A stretch of 6,034 nt of DNA from an uncultured Campylobacter sp. (GCF_938045595.1 NZ_CALIBB010000065.1:1-6034), one strand, 5' to 3'. Positions 1 to 5,898 are shown, counted from the first letter of the stretch. Notes: generated by a model not told the origin, from the letters alone. Numbers and translations are program-made.

Positions 1-440
1 CTCGCACCGATGATAATATAAAAACCGTAGACGATTTACAAGATAAAGAAATTTTAGCAGAGCCTGGCACTACGGCGTTTGATTATTTTAATAAGGAAGG
101 CTTTAAAGTTATCTCATGCGCTAGTTCTAGCGAATGCTTCCGAGCGCTAAAATCCGGTCGCGGCAGCGGCTATGCAGACGATAATATGGTAGTTTTGGGC
201 TATTCGGTCGTAGATCGCAAGGTAGAGGTAAATATCAAGAATTTAGGTACGTCGGAATTTTTAGCTATCGCGGTGCAAAAAGGCAACAACGACTTGCTAA
301 ACGCCTTAAATGACGGGCTTGTCAAGCTCAGCAAAAATGGCTTTTTCAAGAAAATTTTTAACGACAGCATCGATCCTTTTTACAAGGGCAAGGCTGAGAA
401 AAAATATTTCTTGTTAGATGATCTTTATAAAATGTTTTAA
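1..440 (+). CDS. Amino-acid ABC transporter substrate-binding protein, C-terminal part (5' end outside window)
   Basis: This is the C-terminal 145 codons of a periplasmic family-3 solute-binding protein, which captures a polar amino acid for an ABC importer. The frame is open from base 3 (bases 1-2 end a split codon) to the TAA at 438-440, so the ATG at 186 is an internal methionine and not the start. Visible motifs are PGTTAFDYF after the hinge, the CASSSEC cysteine pair, and YADDNMVVLGY, whose aspartates lie where this family contacts the ligand amino group. The tail FFKKIFNDSIDPFY resembles the C-terminus of Campylobacter CjaA, a cysteine-binding protein. It aligns without gaps to the next gene (about 66 of 145 identical by hand count), so the two are tandem paralogues in one operon, 15 bp apart. 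The ligand is unknown. The signal peptide and N-terminal lobe are missing from the window. Confidence 0.9.
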   Translation, partial: RTDDNIKTVDDLQDKEILAEPGTTAFDYFNKEGFKVISCASSSECFRALKSGRGSGYADDNMVVLGYSVVDRKVEVNIKNLGTSEFLAIAVQKGNNDLLNALNDGLVKLSKNGFFKKIFNDSIDPFYKGKAEKKYFLLDDLYKMF

Positions 441-455
441 TTCAAAGGACAAAAT

Positions 456-1259
456 ATGAAAAAAATTCTACTAAGTATTTTGCTGGGTGCTGGCGCGCTT
501 TGCGCTAATTCCTTAGCAGATATCAAGCAAGCAGGCGAAATTCGCATAGGCTTGCAAGATTCCCAGCCTCCGTTTAGCTTCGATGATAACGGCACGCTGA
601 AGGGCTTTGAGGTTGATTTGGCAAACGAGCTAGTCAAAAATCTATTCGGCAATAAAAAGATCAAAATCGACTTTATCGCCGTAGCATCTAAAGATCGCGT
701 TCCCTCACTGGAGCAAAACAAAGTAGATCTCATCATATCCAAGCTTACCGTCACAAAAGACCGCGTTCAGAAAGTCGATTTTTCTTACCCGTATTATTCA
801 GTGCAGATCGGCGTACTAAGCCGTAAGGATGATAATATTTCAAGAATCGATCAGATCGCGCATAAAAAAATTCTAAGCGTTAAAGGCACAACTGCCGAGG
901 AGCACTTCAAAAACGCGGGCTATGAGATTGCGACATGTACCGACGCGAATGAGTGCGTCGCTAGGCTAAAGGCTGGCGAGGGCATAGGCTTTGCCGACGA
1001 TAATACGGTCGTACTCGGATACGCTAGAAACGATGCCGCGCTTGATGCAAAAATCATCAACCTCGGCAAGGTAGATTATATCGCCGTTGCCCTATCTAAG
1101 GGCAATACCGAGCTACTTGATGCGGTCAACAGCAGCCTGGTAAAAATGTATAAAGCAAAATTTTTTCACAAGGCTTTTGACGAGGATATCAAGCCATACT
1201 ACGGCGGTAAGATCGATAAAAAGCACTTCACGCTCGATGAGGTTTATAGCCTGTTTTAA
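456..1259 (+). CDS. Amino-acid ABC transporter substrate-binding protein, family 3 (CjaA/Peb1A-like)
   Basis: This is a complete 267-residue periplasmic binding protein, a normal length for the family. ATG is preceded by AAAGGA at 444-449 with 6 nt spacing. Residues 1-21 form a signal peptide (KK, then a hydrophobic stretch ending GALCANSLA). The residue before C16 is Leu, so a lipobox is not supported and signal peptidase I cleavage near A17 or A21 is likelier. Lobe 1 carries GFEVDLANELVKNLFG (residues 50-65), R81, and LTVTKDR with R103, the Arg expected to hold the ligand carboxylate. FSYPYY (109-114) precedes the hinge. GTTAEEHF (144-151) and FADDNTVVLGY (179-189) line the second lobe. C161 and C167 are conserved in the upstream paralogue and could form a periplasmic disulfide. 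The tail FFHKAFDEDIKPYYGG is CjaA-like. A cysteine or other polar amino-acid ligand is inferred only. No permease or ATPase gene follows. Confidence 0.93.
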   Translation: MKKILLSILLGAGALCANSLADIKQAGEIRIGLQDSQPPFSFDDNGTLKGFEVDLANELVKNLFGNKKIKIDFIAVASKDRVPSLEQNKVDLIISKLTVTKDRVQKVDFSYPYYSVQIGVLSRKDDNISRIDQIAHKKILSVKGTTAEEHFKNAGYEIATCTDANECVARLKAGEGIGFADDNTVVLGYARNDAALDAKIINLGKVDYIAVALSKGNTELLDAVNSSLVKMYKAKFFHKAFDEDIKPYYGGKIDKKHFTLDEVYSLF

Positions 1260-1283
1260 ATTTAGGCACATTTAAAATTTTAA

Positions 1284-1299
1284 GGCGCCCCTTGGCGTC
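1284..1299 (+). other. Small GC-rich hairpin downstream of the binding-protein genes
   Basis: GGCGCC (1284-1289) can pair with GGCGTC (1294-1299) around a CCTT loop, giving six pairs with one G-U. No T tract follows, so it is not a terminator by itself. It may shield the 3' end of the binding-protein transcript. Confidence 0.3.
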
Positions 1300-1308
1300 C
1301 AAACATAC

Positions 1309-1341
1309 GCGCAGCTGCGATATTGATCGCAGCTCGCTTTT
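1309..1341 (+). terminator. Probable intrinsic terminator of the binding-protein operon
   Basis: AGCTGCGAT (1313-1321) and ATCGCAGCT (1326-1334) form a perfect 9-bp stem around an ATTG loop. Letting C1312 bulge out adds three more GC pairs (1309-1311 with 1335-1337). TTTT follows at 1338-1341. It lies 50 bp after the stop of the second binding-protein gene and is the strongest stem in the gap. The short T tract keeps confidence moderate. Confidence 0.5.
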
Positions 1342-1358
1342 GCCGACAAGGCTTCGGC
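1342..1358 (+). other. Third small hairpin in the 1260-1477 gap
   Basis: GCCGA (1342-1346) pairs with TCGGC (1354-1358) over a 7-nt loop, directly after the T run of the preceding terminator-like stem. On either strand it lacks a following T run. The rest of the gap, 1359-1477, is AT-rich and contains the palindrome ATAAAATTTTAT at 1403-1414. I see no gene there and no convincing terminator for the - strand regulator gene. Confidence 0.25.
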
Positions 1359-1477
1359 GGCATTTATAATTTAAATTCCATATTTTTGCGGGCTCGGTCG
1401 ATATAAAATTTTATGATATTTTGATATGCGGTTGCGAAAGAGTGTGGCTTCTAAAAGATAGTCGGTCGCAAGAAATT

Positions 1478-2434
1478 CTAATCCGAGTAGTAAAATTTTA
1501 TATCCTTTTTCAGTTGCGTCGGCAGTATATTAAATTTAGCCCTAAAAATTTTAGAAAAATGCGATAAATTATTGTATCCGACCATTTTAGCGGCTTCGTT
1601 TACGCTGATTTGATCTAGACTTAATAGCTCTTTTGCAATCTCAAGCCGTTCATTTGTCAGCATCGCATAAACGCTCGTGCCGAAATATGCTTTAAAATCC
1701 CTTTTTAGTGCAAATTCGTTCGTGGCGCAAAGATGAGCGAGCTCTTTAATGCTAGGTGGATTTTGCATATTTTCGAGTAACATTTTCTTTGCTTTTTGAA
1801 CTGTTTTTATGCGATTTTCATCAAGACTAAGCGTATTTTCGGGCTCATTAAATTTATGAAAACTTCTATAAAGCATCTCTAAAATTTTACTTTCCATAAA
1901 AATTTCGCGCATTTTGCCGTCGTATATTGTGACATTTTCGAGCTCTTTGAGGATAATATTTTGCACGGCGCTTGTTTTAAATTTCTTCATGCAAACGGCT
2001 TGATCTAAATTCAAATTTTTTAAAATTCCCAGCTCATTTGCAAAAGCGGTGCTAAGTGCTATGCATGAGCTTTTATAGTGTTTATTTTCAAGCTCGTGAA
2101 CGCCACGCAATTTGCTTTGCATAGTTCCGAGCCAAAACTCACCTTTATTCAAAACGAATTGATCTTTATCCGATCTGAAGCAGATAGGATTTTCGCCCGT
2201 ATTGAAAAATAAAAATGAATAGCGGCTGCCCCGTTCGTGGCGATGCAAAAGGAAATCTCTGCAAATTATATCGCTGCTATAATATCCTATCTCTCCGCCC
2301 GTATAAAAAGAGCTAAAGTCGAATTTTATACTTTCGCTTTCAAGCTCGGTTTTGTTATACCCACATTGCTTGGACGGCTCAATGTCGTTAGATATTTTTT
2401 GCAAAAAATCGTCTAAACTTATCTCCTTGCTCAT
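1478..2434 (-). CDS. AraC-family transcriptional regulator, PchR/YbtA-like (siderophore-responsive type)
   Basis: A 318-residue regulator, a typical length for the family. Its ATG (2432-2434) is preceded by AAAGGGA with good spacing; the stop is TAG. Residues 1-200 are the variable effector-binding part, with HRHERGSRYSFLFFNTG (64-80) suggesting a cupin-like fold. Residues 205-312 are the double helix-turn-helix DNA-binding domain. The first HTH covers about 228-252 and includes LKRDFKAYFGTSVYAML, the pattern seen in PchR-type regulators, where LKR and FGT are characteristic. The second covers about 277-301 with VGYNNLSHFSKIFRAKF, matching the AraC signature. PchR, YbtA and AlcR bind their cognate ferric siderophore and activate its receptor gene while often repressing themselves. 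Divergence from a TonB-dependent receptor gene supports that role here. The actual effector is unknown. Six cysteines (24, 58, 85, 124, 148, 236) are more than expected by chance, but no metal-binding motif is evident. Confidence 0.9.
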   Translation of the reverse strand: MSKEISLDDFLQKISNDIEPSKQCGYNKTELESESIKFDFSSFYTGGEIGYYSSDIICRDFLLHRHERGSRYSFLFFNTGENPICFRSDKDQFVLNKGEFWLGTMQSKLRGVHELENKHYKSSCIALSTAFANELGILKNLNLDQAVCMKKFKTSAVQNIILKELENVTIYDGKMREIFMESKILEMLYRSFHKFNEPENTLSLDENRIKTVQKAKKMLLENMQNPPSIKELAHLCATNEFALKRDFKAYFGTSVYAMLTNERLEIAKELLSLDQISVNEAAKMVGYNNLSHFSKIFRAKFNILPTQLKKDIKFYYSD

Positions 2435-2447
2435 CTTATCCCTTTAG

Positions 2448-2481
2448 CGTTTAAAATATTCCCTCTGCCGTTTAGTATTTC
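2448..2481. promoter_or_regulatory. Candidate AraC-type operator: 21-bp-spaced direct repeat
   Basis: CGTTTAAAATATT (2448-2460) and CGTTTAGTATTTC (2469-2481) share CGTTTA and 9 of 13 positions. Their starts are 21 bp apart, two helical turns, the spacing used by tandem AraC half-sites. The second copy ends directly at the candidate receptor -35 element (2482-2487), a usual position for an AraC activator contacting RNA polymerase. The repeat also lies in the regulator's own leader. A third GTTTA occurs at 2514-2518. Base composition here makes chance repeats possible. Confidence 0.35.
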
Positions 2482-2511
2482 TTGATAATGCATATCTTAT
2501 TATAGTAAAAT
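2482..2511 (+). promoter_or_regulatory. Candidate promoter of the TonB receptor gene
   Basis: TTGATA (2482-2487) and TAAAAT (2506-2511) are separated by 18 bp and each match the sigma-70 consensus at five of six positions. They would start transcription near 2518, leaving a leader of about 25 nt that contains the ribosome site. Campylobacter promoters often lack a clear -35, so TATAGT (2501-2506) is an alternative -10. Confidence 0.4.
2484..2502. promoter_or_regulatory. Candidate Fur box
   Basis: The 19 bp starting GATAATG match the classical Fur consensus (three GATAAT-type hexamers) at 12 of 19 positions, seven of them consecutive. It sits between and over both divergent promoter candidates, where an iron-loaded Fur would block both genes. 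AT-rich intergenic DNA yields such matches by chance, so this rests mainly on position and on the iron-uptake context. Confidence 0.3.
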
Positions 2512-2527
2512 GAGTTTAAATTTTAAT
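2499..2527 (-). promoter_or_regulatory. Candidate promoter of the AraC regulator gene
   Basis: The - strand reads a perfect TATAAT at 2504-2499, with a weak ATTAAA at 2527-2522, 17 bp upstream of it. Transcription would begin near 2492, giving a leader of nearly 60 nt that includes the direct repeat. The element overlaps the receptor -10 region, so the two promoters would compete for polymerase. Confidence 0.4.
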
Positions 2528-2530
2528 AAG

Positions 2531-2538
2531 AAAAGGGG
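2531..2538 (+). promoter_or_regulatory. Ribosome binding site fixing a GTG start
   Basis: AAAAGGGG lies 5 nt before GTG at 2544. It selects this rare start over later ones: from GTG the protein gains the basic, hydrophobic N-terminus of a signal peptide, which a downstream start would lose. Confidence 0.7.
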
Positions 2539-2543
2539 CGTTT

Positions 2544-4514
2544 GTGCGCGCAATATATAAATTATCGCTGATTGCTGCTATAGCGACAGCCGGGATATCG
2601 AGTGAGTTAGAAAAACAAGGCAAAAGCGTAAATTTGGGTGAAATTACCGTAGTCAGTGCTACGGGCTATCGGCAAAATATTCAAGACGCACCCGCTTCTA
2701 TCTCCGTTCTTACGCAAAAAGAGATACAAAAACGTAACTACCAAGATATCTCCACAATGGTAGAGGATTTGCCGAGTGCCTTTACCGCAACGCTAGGTGC
2801 TGCATCTAGAAAAGGCATAAGCCTAAGAGGCCTATCTCAAAAATATACAAAAATTTTAATCGACGGCAAGCCCGCAACCAGCGATAGTGCTTATAAAGGA
2901 TTAAGAAGTATTGGTAGCAGTCAGAATTTCTTGCCTCCCGCAAATGCGATAGAGCGCATAGAGGTCATACGCGGTCCTATGAGCTCGCTTTACGGCAGCG
3001 ACGCTATGGGCGGAGTAATAAATATCATCACTAAGGGCTTTTCAAATGAGCTTAGCGGCAATGTAAACGGATACTATACTTTCGCTAAAAAATCGCAAAT
3101 AAAAGGTGATTATCAAACGGGTTTTTATCTAAACGGAGCTATCGTCCCGGACGTACTAGGTATCGCACTTTACGGCAGATTTTTTGAAAAGATAGAGGAC
3201 AAGGAGCCTTATGCGAATAGAAATAATGAAGAGACGAATATGGGCGCAAAACTGATGTATAACGTAACGCAAAACGATGAGGTAACGCTTGATTATCGTA
3301 AAGTAAATAATAAATTTAGGCGTACATACGGGCGTACGCGAACAGCCTGGGGAGGCAATACCGATATTGCGAAAGAGGATATGAAGGGCTACACCGTAAG
3401 CCTGTCTCACCAGGGAAAATACGATAAGTTTATGATAGATAGCTACGCAAATTACGATAGCATGAAAGAAAGCGGCGCCCAGGATCTGCGTCTTAGAACG
3501 ACTACGCTAAATTCTAAAGGCTCATATTTTTTCGATTCAAATGCTTTGAGTTTGGGCGTGCAATACCGAAGCGAGAGATTAAACGAAGCCGCCACTATCG
3601 CAGATGAGGCAAACGTCAAAAGATGGGATTATTCGATCTACGGCGAGGATGATTTTTATCTAACTGATGATTTAACGCTAACCGGTGGAATCAGATATAA
3701 CCGCGATAAAGACTACGGCGGCCATATATCGCCGCGCGCTTATGCCGTTTATCGTTTAAACGAAAGTTTTTCTATTAAAGGTGGCGTTTCGACGGGATAT
3801 TTAACTCCGGATATTAAGCAGCGTAGCGAGGGCCTTGCCTCGCCGTTTGCAGGAGGCCAGGGAGCACAGATAGGCAGAAGCTCTCTAAAACCTGAAAGCA
3901 GCATAAGCTACGAAGGCGGGTTTTCTTACGACGATAACGATAAATTTAACTTTAGCGCTACCGCGTTTTATACCAAAATCAAAGATGGAATTTCTACCAA
4001 ATTAATTTGTCGCCCAAGACCGGGAAATCCTTGCGTGCATAACGGCAAAACTTATAGGCGCGGTATTTGGGACACTATAAATATCGGAGAAGCCGAGGTT
4101 AGGGGTCTAGAGCTAAGTAGCGATTATCAAATTTTAGATAATTTGAAGCTGCATGCAAACTACGCCTATACGAAATCCGAGCAAAAAACGGGTAGCGAGA
4201 AGGGTAAAACCTTAAATAATTTTCCAATCCATTCGGTAAAACTAGGATTTGATTACGACGTAAGCTCCAAGCTAAACTTATGGTCGCAAATAAATTATTA
4301 TAGTAGGACGCGCGATAGCCTAAGCTACGATGAGGATATCCGCTCATACACGCTTTTTGATCTGGGCGCGAGCTATAAAGTCACAAAAGACGCAAGTTTA
4401 AATTTTACGCTTTATAACATATTCAACGAATTCGTACTAACGCGCTCGGGAAATTATCAAATGATGGTTGTAGACGGGATGAAGGCGCAGGTTGGATTTA
4501 ACGTGAACTTTTAA
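2544..4514 (+). CDS. TonB-dependent outer-membrane receptor, FepA/CirA/CfrA-like (probable ferric siderophore)
   Basis: A 656-residue outer-membrane importer that takes up a ferric chelate using TonB energy. The GTG start gives a signal peptide at 1-20 (cleavage probably after GISS). A TonB box, EITVVSA, lies at 33-39. The plug domain runs to about 165 and contains SISVLTQKEI, GISLRGL, ILIDGKP and RIEVIRGPMSSLYGSDAMGG, then VINIITK, all standard for the family. The rest is the 22-strand barrel, ending in FNVNF with the terminal Phe needed for barrel assembly. An arginine-rich external loop (FRRTYGRTR, 258-266) and a second basic loop (CRPRPGNPC, 489-497, then GKTYRR) would suit an anionic catecholate ligand. 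C489 and C497 are the only cysteines, a likely loop disulfide. It is divergent from an AraC regulator and upstream of a PepSY protein. The ligand is inferred; heme or another chelate is not excluded. Confidence 0.93.
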   Translation: MRAIYKLSLIAAIATAGISSELEKQGKSVNLGEITVVSATGYRQNIQDAPASISVLTQKEIQKRNYQDISTMVEDLPSAFTATLGAASRKGISLRGLSQKYTKILIDGKPATSDSAYKGLRSIGSSQNFLPPANAIERIEVIRGPMSSLYGSDAMGGVINIITKGFSNELSGNVNGYYTFAKKSQIKGDYQTGFYLNGAIVPDVLGIALYGRFFEKIEDKEPYANRNNEETNMGAKLMYNVTQNDEVTLDYRKVNNKFRRTYGRTRTAWGGNTDIAKEDMKGYTVSLSHQGKYDKFMIDSYANYDSMKESGAQDLRLRTTTLNSKGSYFFDSNALSLGVQYRSERLNEAATIADEANVKRWDYSIYGEDDFYLTDDLTLTGGIRYNRDKDYGGHISPRAYAVYRLNESFSIKGGVSTGYLTPDIKQRSEGLASPFAGGQGAQIGRSSLKPESSISYEGGFSYDDNDKFNFSATAFYTKIKDGISTKLICRPRPGNPCVHNGKTYRRGIWDTINIGEAEVRGLELSSDYQILDNLKLHANYAYTKSEQKTGSEKGKTLNNFPIHSVKLGFDYDVSSKLNLWSQINYYSRTRDSLSYDEDIRSYTLFDLGASYKVTKDASLNFTLYNIFNEFVLTRSGNYQMMVVDGMKAQVGFNVNF

Positions 4515-4546
4515 ATTCGCGGCGCATAAATTTCGTCCGCGGATTT
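4513..4546 (+). other. Hairpin in the receptor/PepSY intercistronic gap
   Basis: AAATTCGCGG (4513-4522) pairs with CCGCGGATTT (4537-4546), ten pairs including one G-U, over a 14-nt loop. It starts at the receptor stop codon and ends 7 nt before the AAGGA ribosome site of the next gene. AAAATTT follows instead of a T run, so full termination is unlikely. Partial read-through control or 3' end protection would explain it better. Confidence 0.4.
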
Positions 4547-4563
4547 AAAATTTAAGGAAATTA

Positions 4564-5709
4564 ATGGCAATTTTAAAAAGGAAAAAATTTTGGTTCAACG
4601 TCCATCTTGTTTTGACGCTTATATGCTGCGTGCCGATCTTAATCATAGCCCTTAGCGGCGCTATTATCTCGTATCATGATGAGATTATAGATGCGTTAAA
4701 TCAAAGCAAATCTTTCGTGCGCCCGAGCGAAAAAGACGCTCTTAAGCCCGCCGAAATTTTAAATATTTTCAGAAAAGTCAAGCCCGGTTTTACGCTCAGT
4801 TATTATAGAATTCCTCAAAACAAAAACGAAGCGATTAGGCTTTCTGGTACAGATTCTAGCGGCGAGTTTAAATCATATTTTATAGATCCTTATAACGGCG
4901 AAATTACTTCGGAAAATATAGGCGATACGTTTATCGGCGTAGCGCTAAATCTACATACTAATCTGGGATTTGGGCTAAGCAAAAACGAAACTCTGCGGCT
5001 AATAGGCAAAAATATCGTGGCGCTTAGCACGGTTATGTTTATTTTGGTCTTAATTTCAGGCGCGGTGATCTATTATCCTAGCTTTAGAGGAAAGATTTTA
5101 CGCGCATTTAGGATAAATTTTAAAGCGAGAGGTTATGCGTTTTTATATAGCTTGCACGGCGCGGTCGGAGTTTTACTGCTGCCCGTTTTGCTTACGATAA
5201 GCGCTAGCGGGCTTTATTGGTCGTATGATTGGATAGCCAAAATCACCAACAGAGCGTTGGGTGAAAAGGAAATTTTTAGAAAAACGAGCTTTACCGAAGT
5301 GCGAGGATTTTCGCTTGAGGATGAAGATAAAATTTTAAATTTGCAGACGGCATTTGATATTTTTAAGCGTGAACGCGGTGAAAACTACGAATTCTTCAAT
5401 ATTATCGCTCAAAAAGATGGAGAAAATTTTATGATCTTTTATTTCGATAAAGGCGAAAAGAGCGAAGAGCATATGAATACGATGAGTATAAACGTTAAAA
5501 AGGGCATCTTGCGGCATGCTCGCTATGATGATGCGAAAAGTACCATGCCGCGCCCTTTTGCTATACATAAAGCCGTTTTGAGCGTGCATTCGGGCTATAT
5601 CTTCGGCGAGGCGGGTAAGTTCTTATTTTGCGTAGCGGCGATTTCAGTGTTATTTTTTATAGTTACGGGATTTTGGATGAGCATAAAAAGAATTTGCAAG
5701 AAAAGATAA
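4564..5709 (+). CDS. PepSY-associated TM protein, putative inner-membrane ferric-siderophore reductase
   Basis: A 381-residue inner-membrane protein of the PepSY_TM (PiuB-like, COG3182) type. ATG follows AAGGA (4554-4558) by 5 nt, 49 bp after the receptor stop, so the two are probably co-transcribed. Four membrane segments are visible: about 13-37, 148-171, 195-216 and 351-373. Periplasmic PepSY-like regions lie between the first and second (about 50-140) and between the third and fourth (about 225-340). IDPYNGEI (107-114) is a typical PepSY turn. Histidines near the membrane edges (H14, H38, H131, H198, H335, H342) recur in the family. In P. aeruginosa FoxB and FpvG, relatives of this kind reduce iron in siderophores in the periplasm, FoxB with heme. 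The same role is inferred here from family and neighbour. Transport support without redox chemistry remains possible. Confidence 0.85.
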   Translation: MAILKRKKFWFNVHLVLTLICCVPILIIALSGAIISYHDEIIDALNQSKSFVRPSEKDALKPAEILNIFRKVKPGFTLSYYRIPQNKNEAIRLSGTDSSGEFKSYFIDPYNGEITSENIGDTFIGVALNLHTNLGFGLSKNETLRLIGKNIVALSTVMFILVLISGAVIYYPSFRGKILRAFRINFKARGYAFLYSLHGAVGVLLLPVLLTISASGLYWSYDWIAKITNRALGEKEIFRKTSFTEVRGFSLEDEDKILNLQTAFDIFKRERGENYEFFNIIAQKDGENFMIFYFDKGEKSEEHMNTMSINVKKGILRHARYDDAKSTMPRPFAIHKAVLSVHSGYIFGEAGKFLFCVAAISVLFFIVTGFWMSIKRICKKR

Positions 5710-5713
5710 ATCT

Positions 5714-5752
5714 ATGAATTCAAAGGGGAGAAATAGCTTATTCGCGGCGTAA
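5714..5752 (+). other. Spacer remnant: orphan Shine-Dalgarno-like run within a 12-codon reading frame
   Basis: An ATG at 5714 opens a 12-residue frame ending TAA at 5750-5752. No good ribosome site precedes it, so I do not call it a gene. Inside it, AAAGGGGAG (5722-5730) is as strong as the real ribosome sites nearby, yet no ATG, GTG or TTG follows at the right distance. The remainder of 5753-5898 shows no gene. Confidence 0.2.
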
Positions 5753-5768
5753 ATTTAAAATTTTATCT

Positions 5769-5788
5769 GAAGCAGTATCGCTTCTTTT
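5769..5788 (+). terminator. Weak intrinsic terminator after the receptor/PepSY pair
   Basis: GAAGC (5769-5773) and GCTTC (5780-5784) form a 5-bp stem around AGTATC, followed directly by TTTT (5785-5788). It lies about 60 bp past the PepSY stop and before the convergent dehydrogenase gene. The short stem makes efficient termination uncertain; CTGAA/TTCAG (5767-5771 with 5787-5791) could form an alternative outer pairing. Confidence 0.35.
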
Positions 5789-5898
5789 CAGTTAATAAAA
5801 TTTTATGTGTAGCGCTTTGAAATACTATGTGCAGAGTCTTTGTGGACCTTGTGCCGCATCTTGATTTTGTTAAATTTGCTCCAGCGTTTCAACCGCGC

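Noticed and set aside
186..440. An 84-residue protein starting at the ATG at 186
   Set aside because: The frame is open back to the window edge and its translation continues the binding-protein fold, so this ATG is an internal methionine.
489..518. A lipoprotein signal (lipobox) at C16 of the second binding protein, as in CjaA
   Set aside because: The residue before the cysteine is Leu, which lipoprotein signal peptidase sites do not accept, and AxA-like sites follow.
437..754. A 105-codon - strand frame
   Set aside because: It lies fully antisense to the complete binding-protein gene, has no recognisable domain and no supporting context.
1260..1477. A CRISPR array, tRNA or attachment site in the largest gap
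   Set aside because: There are no regularly spaced repeats, no cloverleaf, and no direct repeats flanking a mobile gene. Hairpins account for the visible structure.
3156..3410. An 84-codon - strand frame inside the receptor gene
   Set aside because: It is antisense to well-conserved barrel sequence and resembles no family I know.
4099..4347. An 82-codon - strand frame inside the receptor gene
   Set aside because: It is an antisense shadow with Arg/Tyr/Leu-rich composition typical of a reversed barrel coding region.
5335..5589. An 84-codon - strand frame inside the PepSY gene
   Set aside because: It is antisense to the second periplasmic region of the PepSY protein; no motif or ribosome site supports it.
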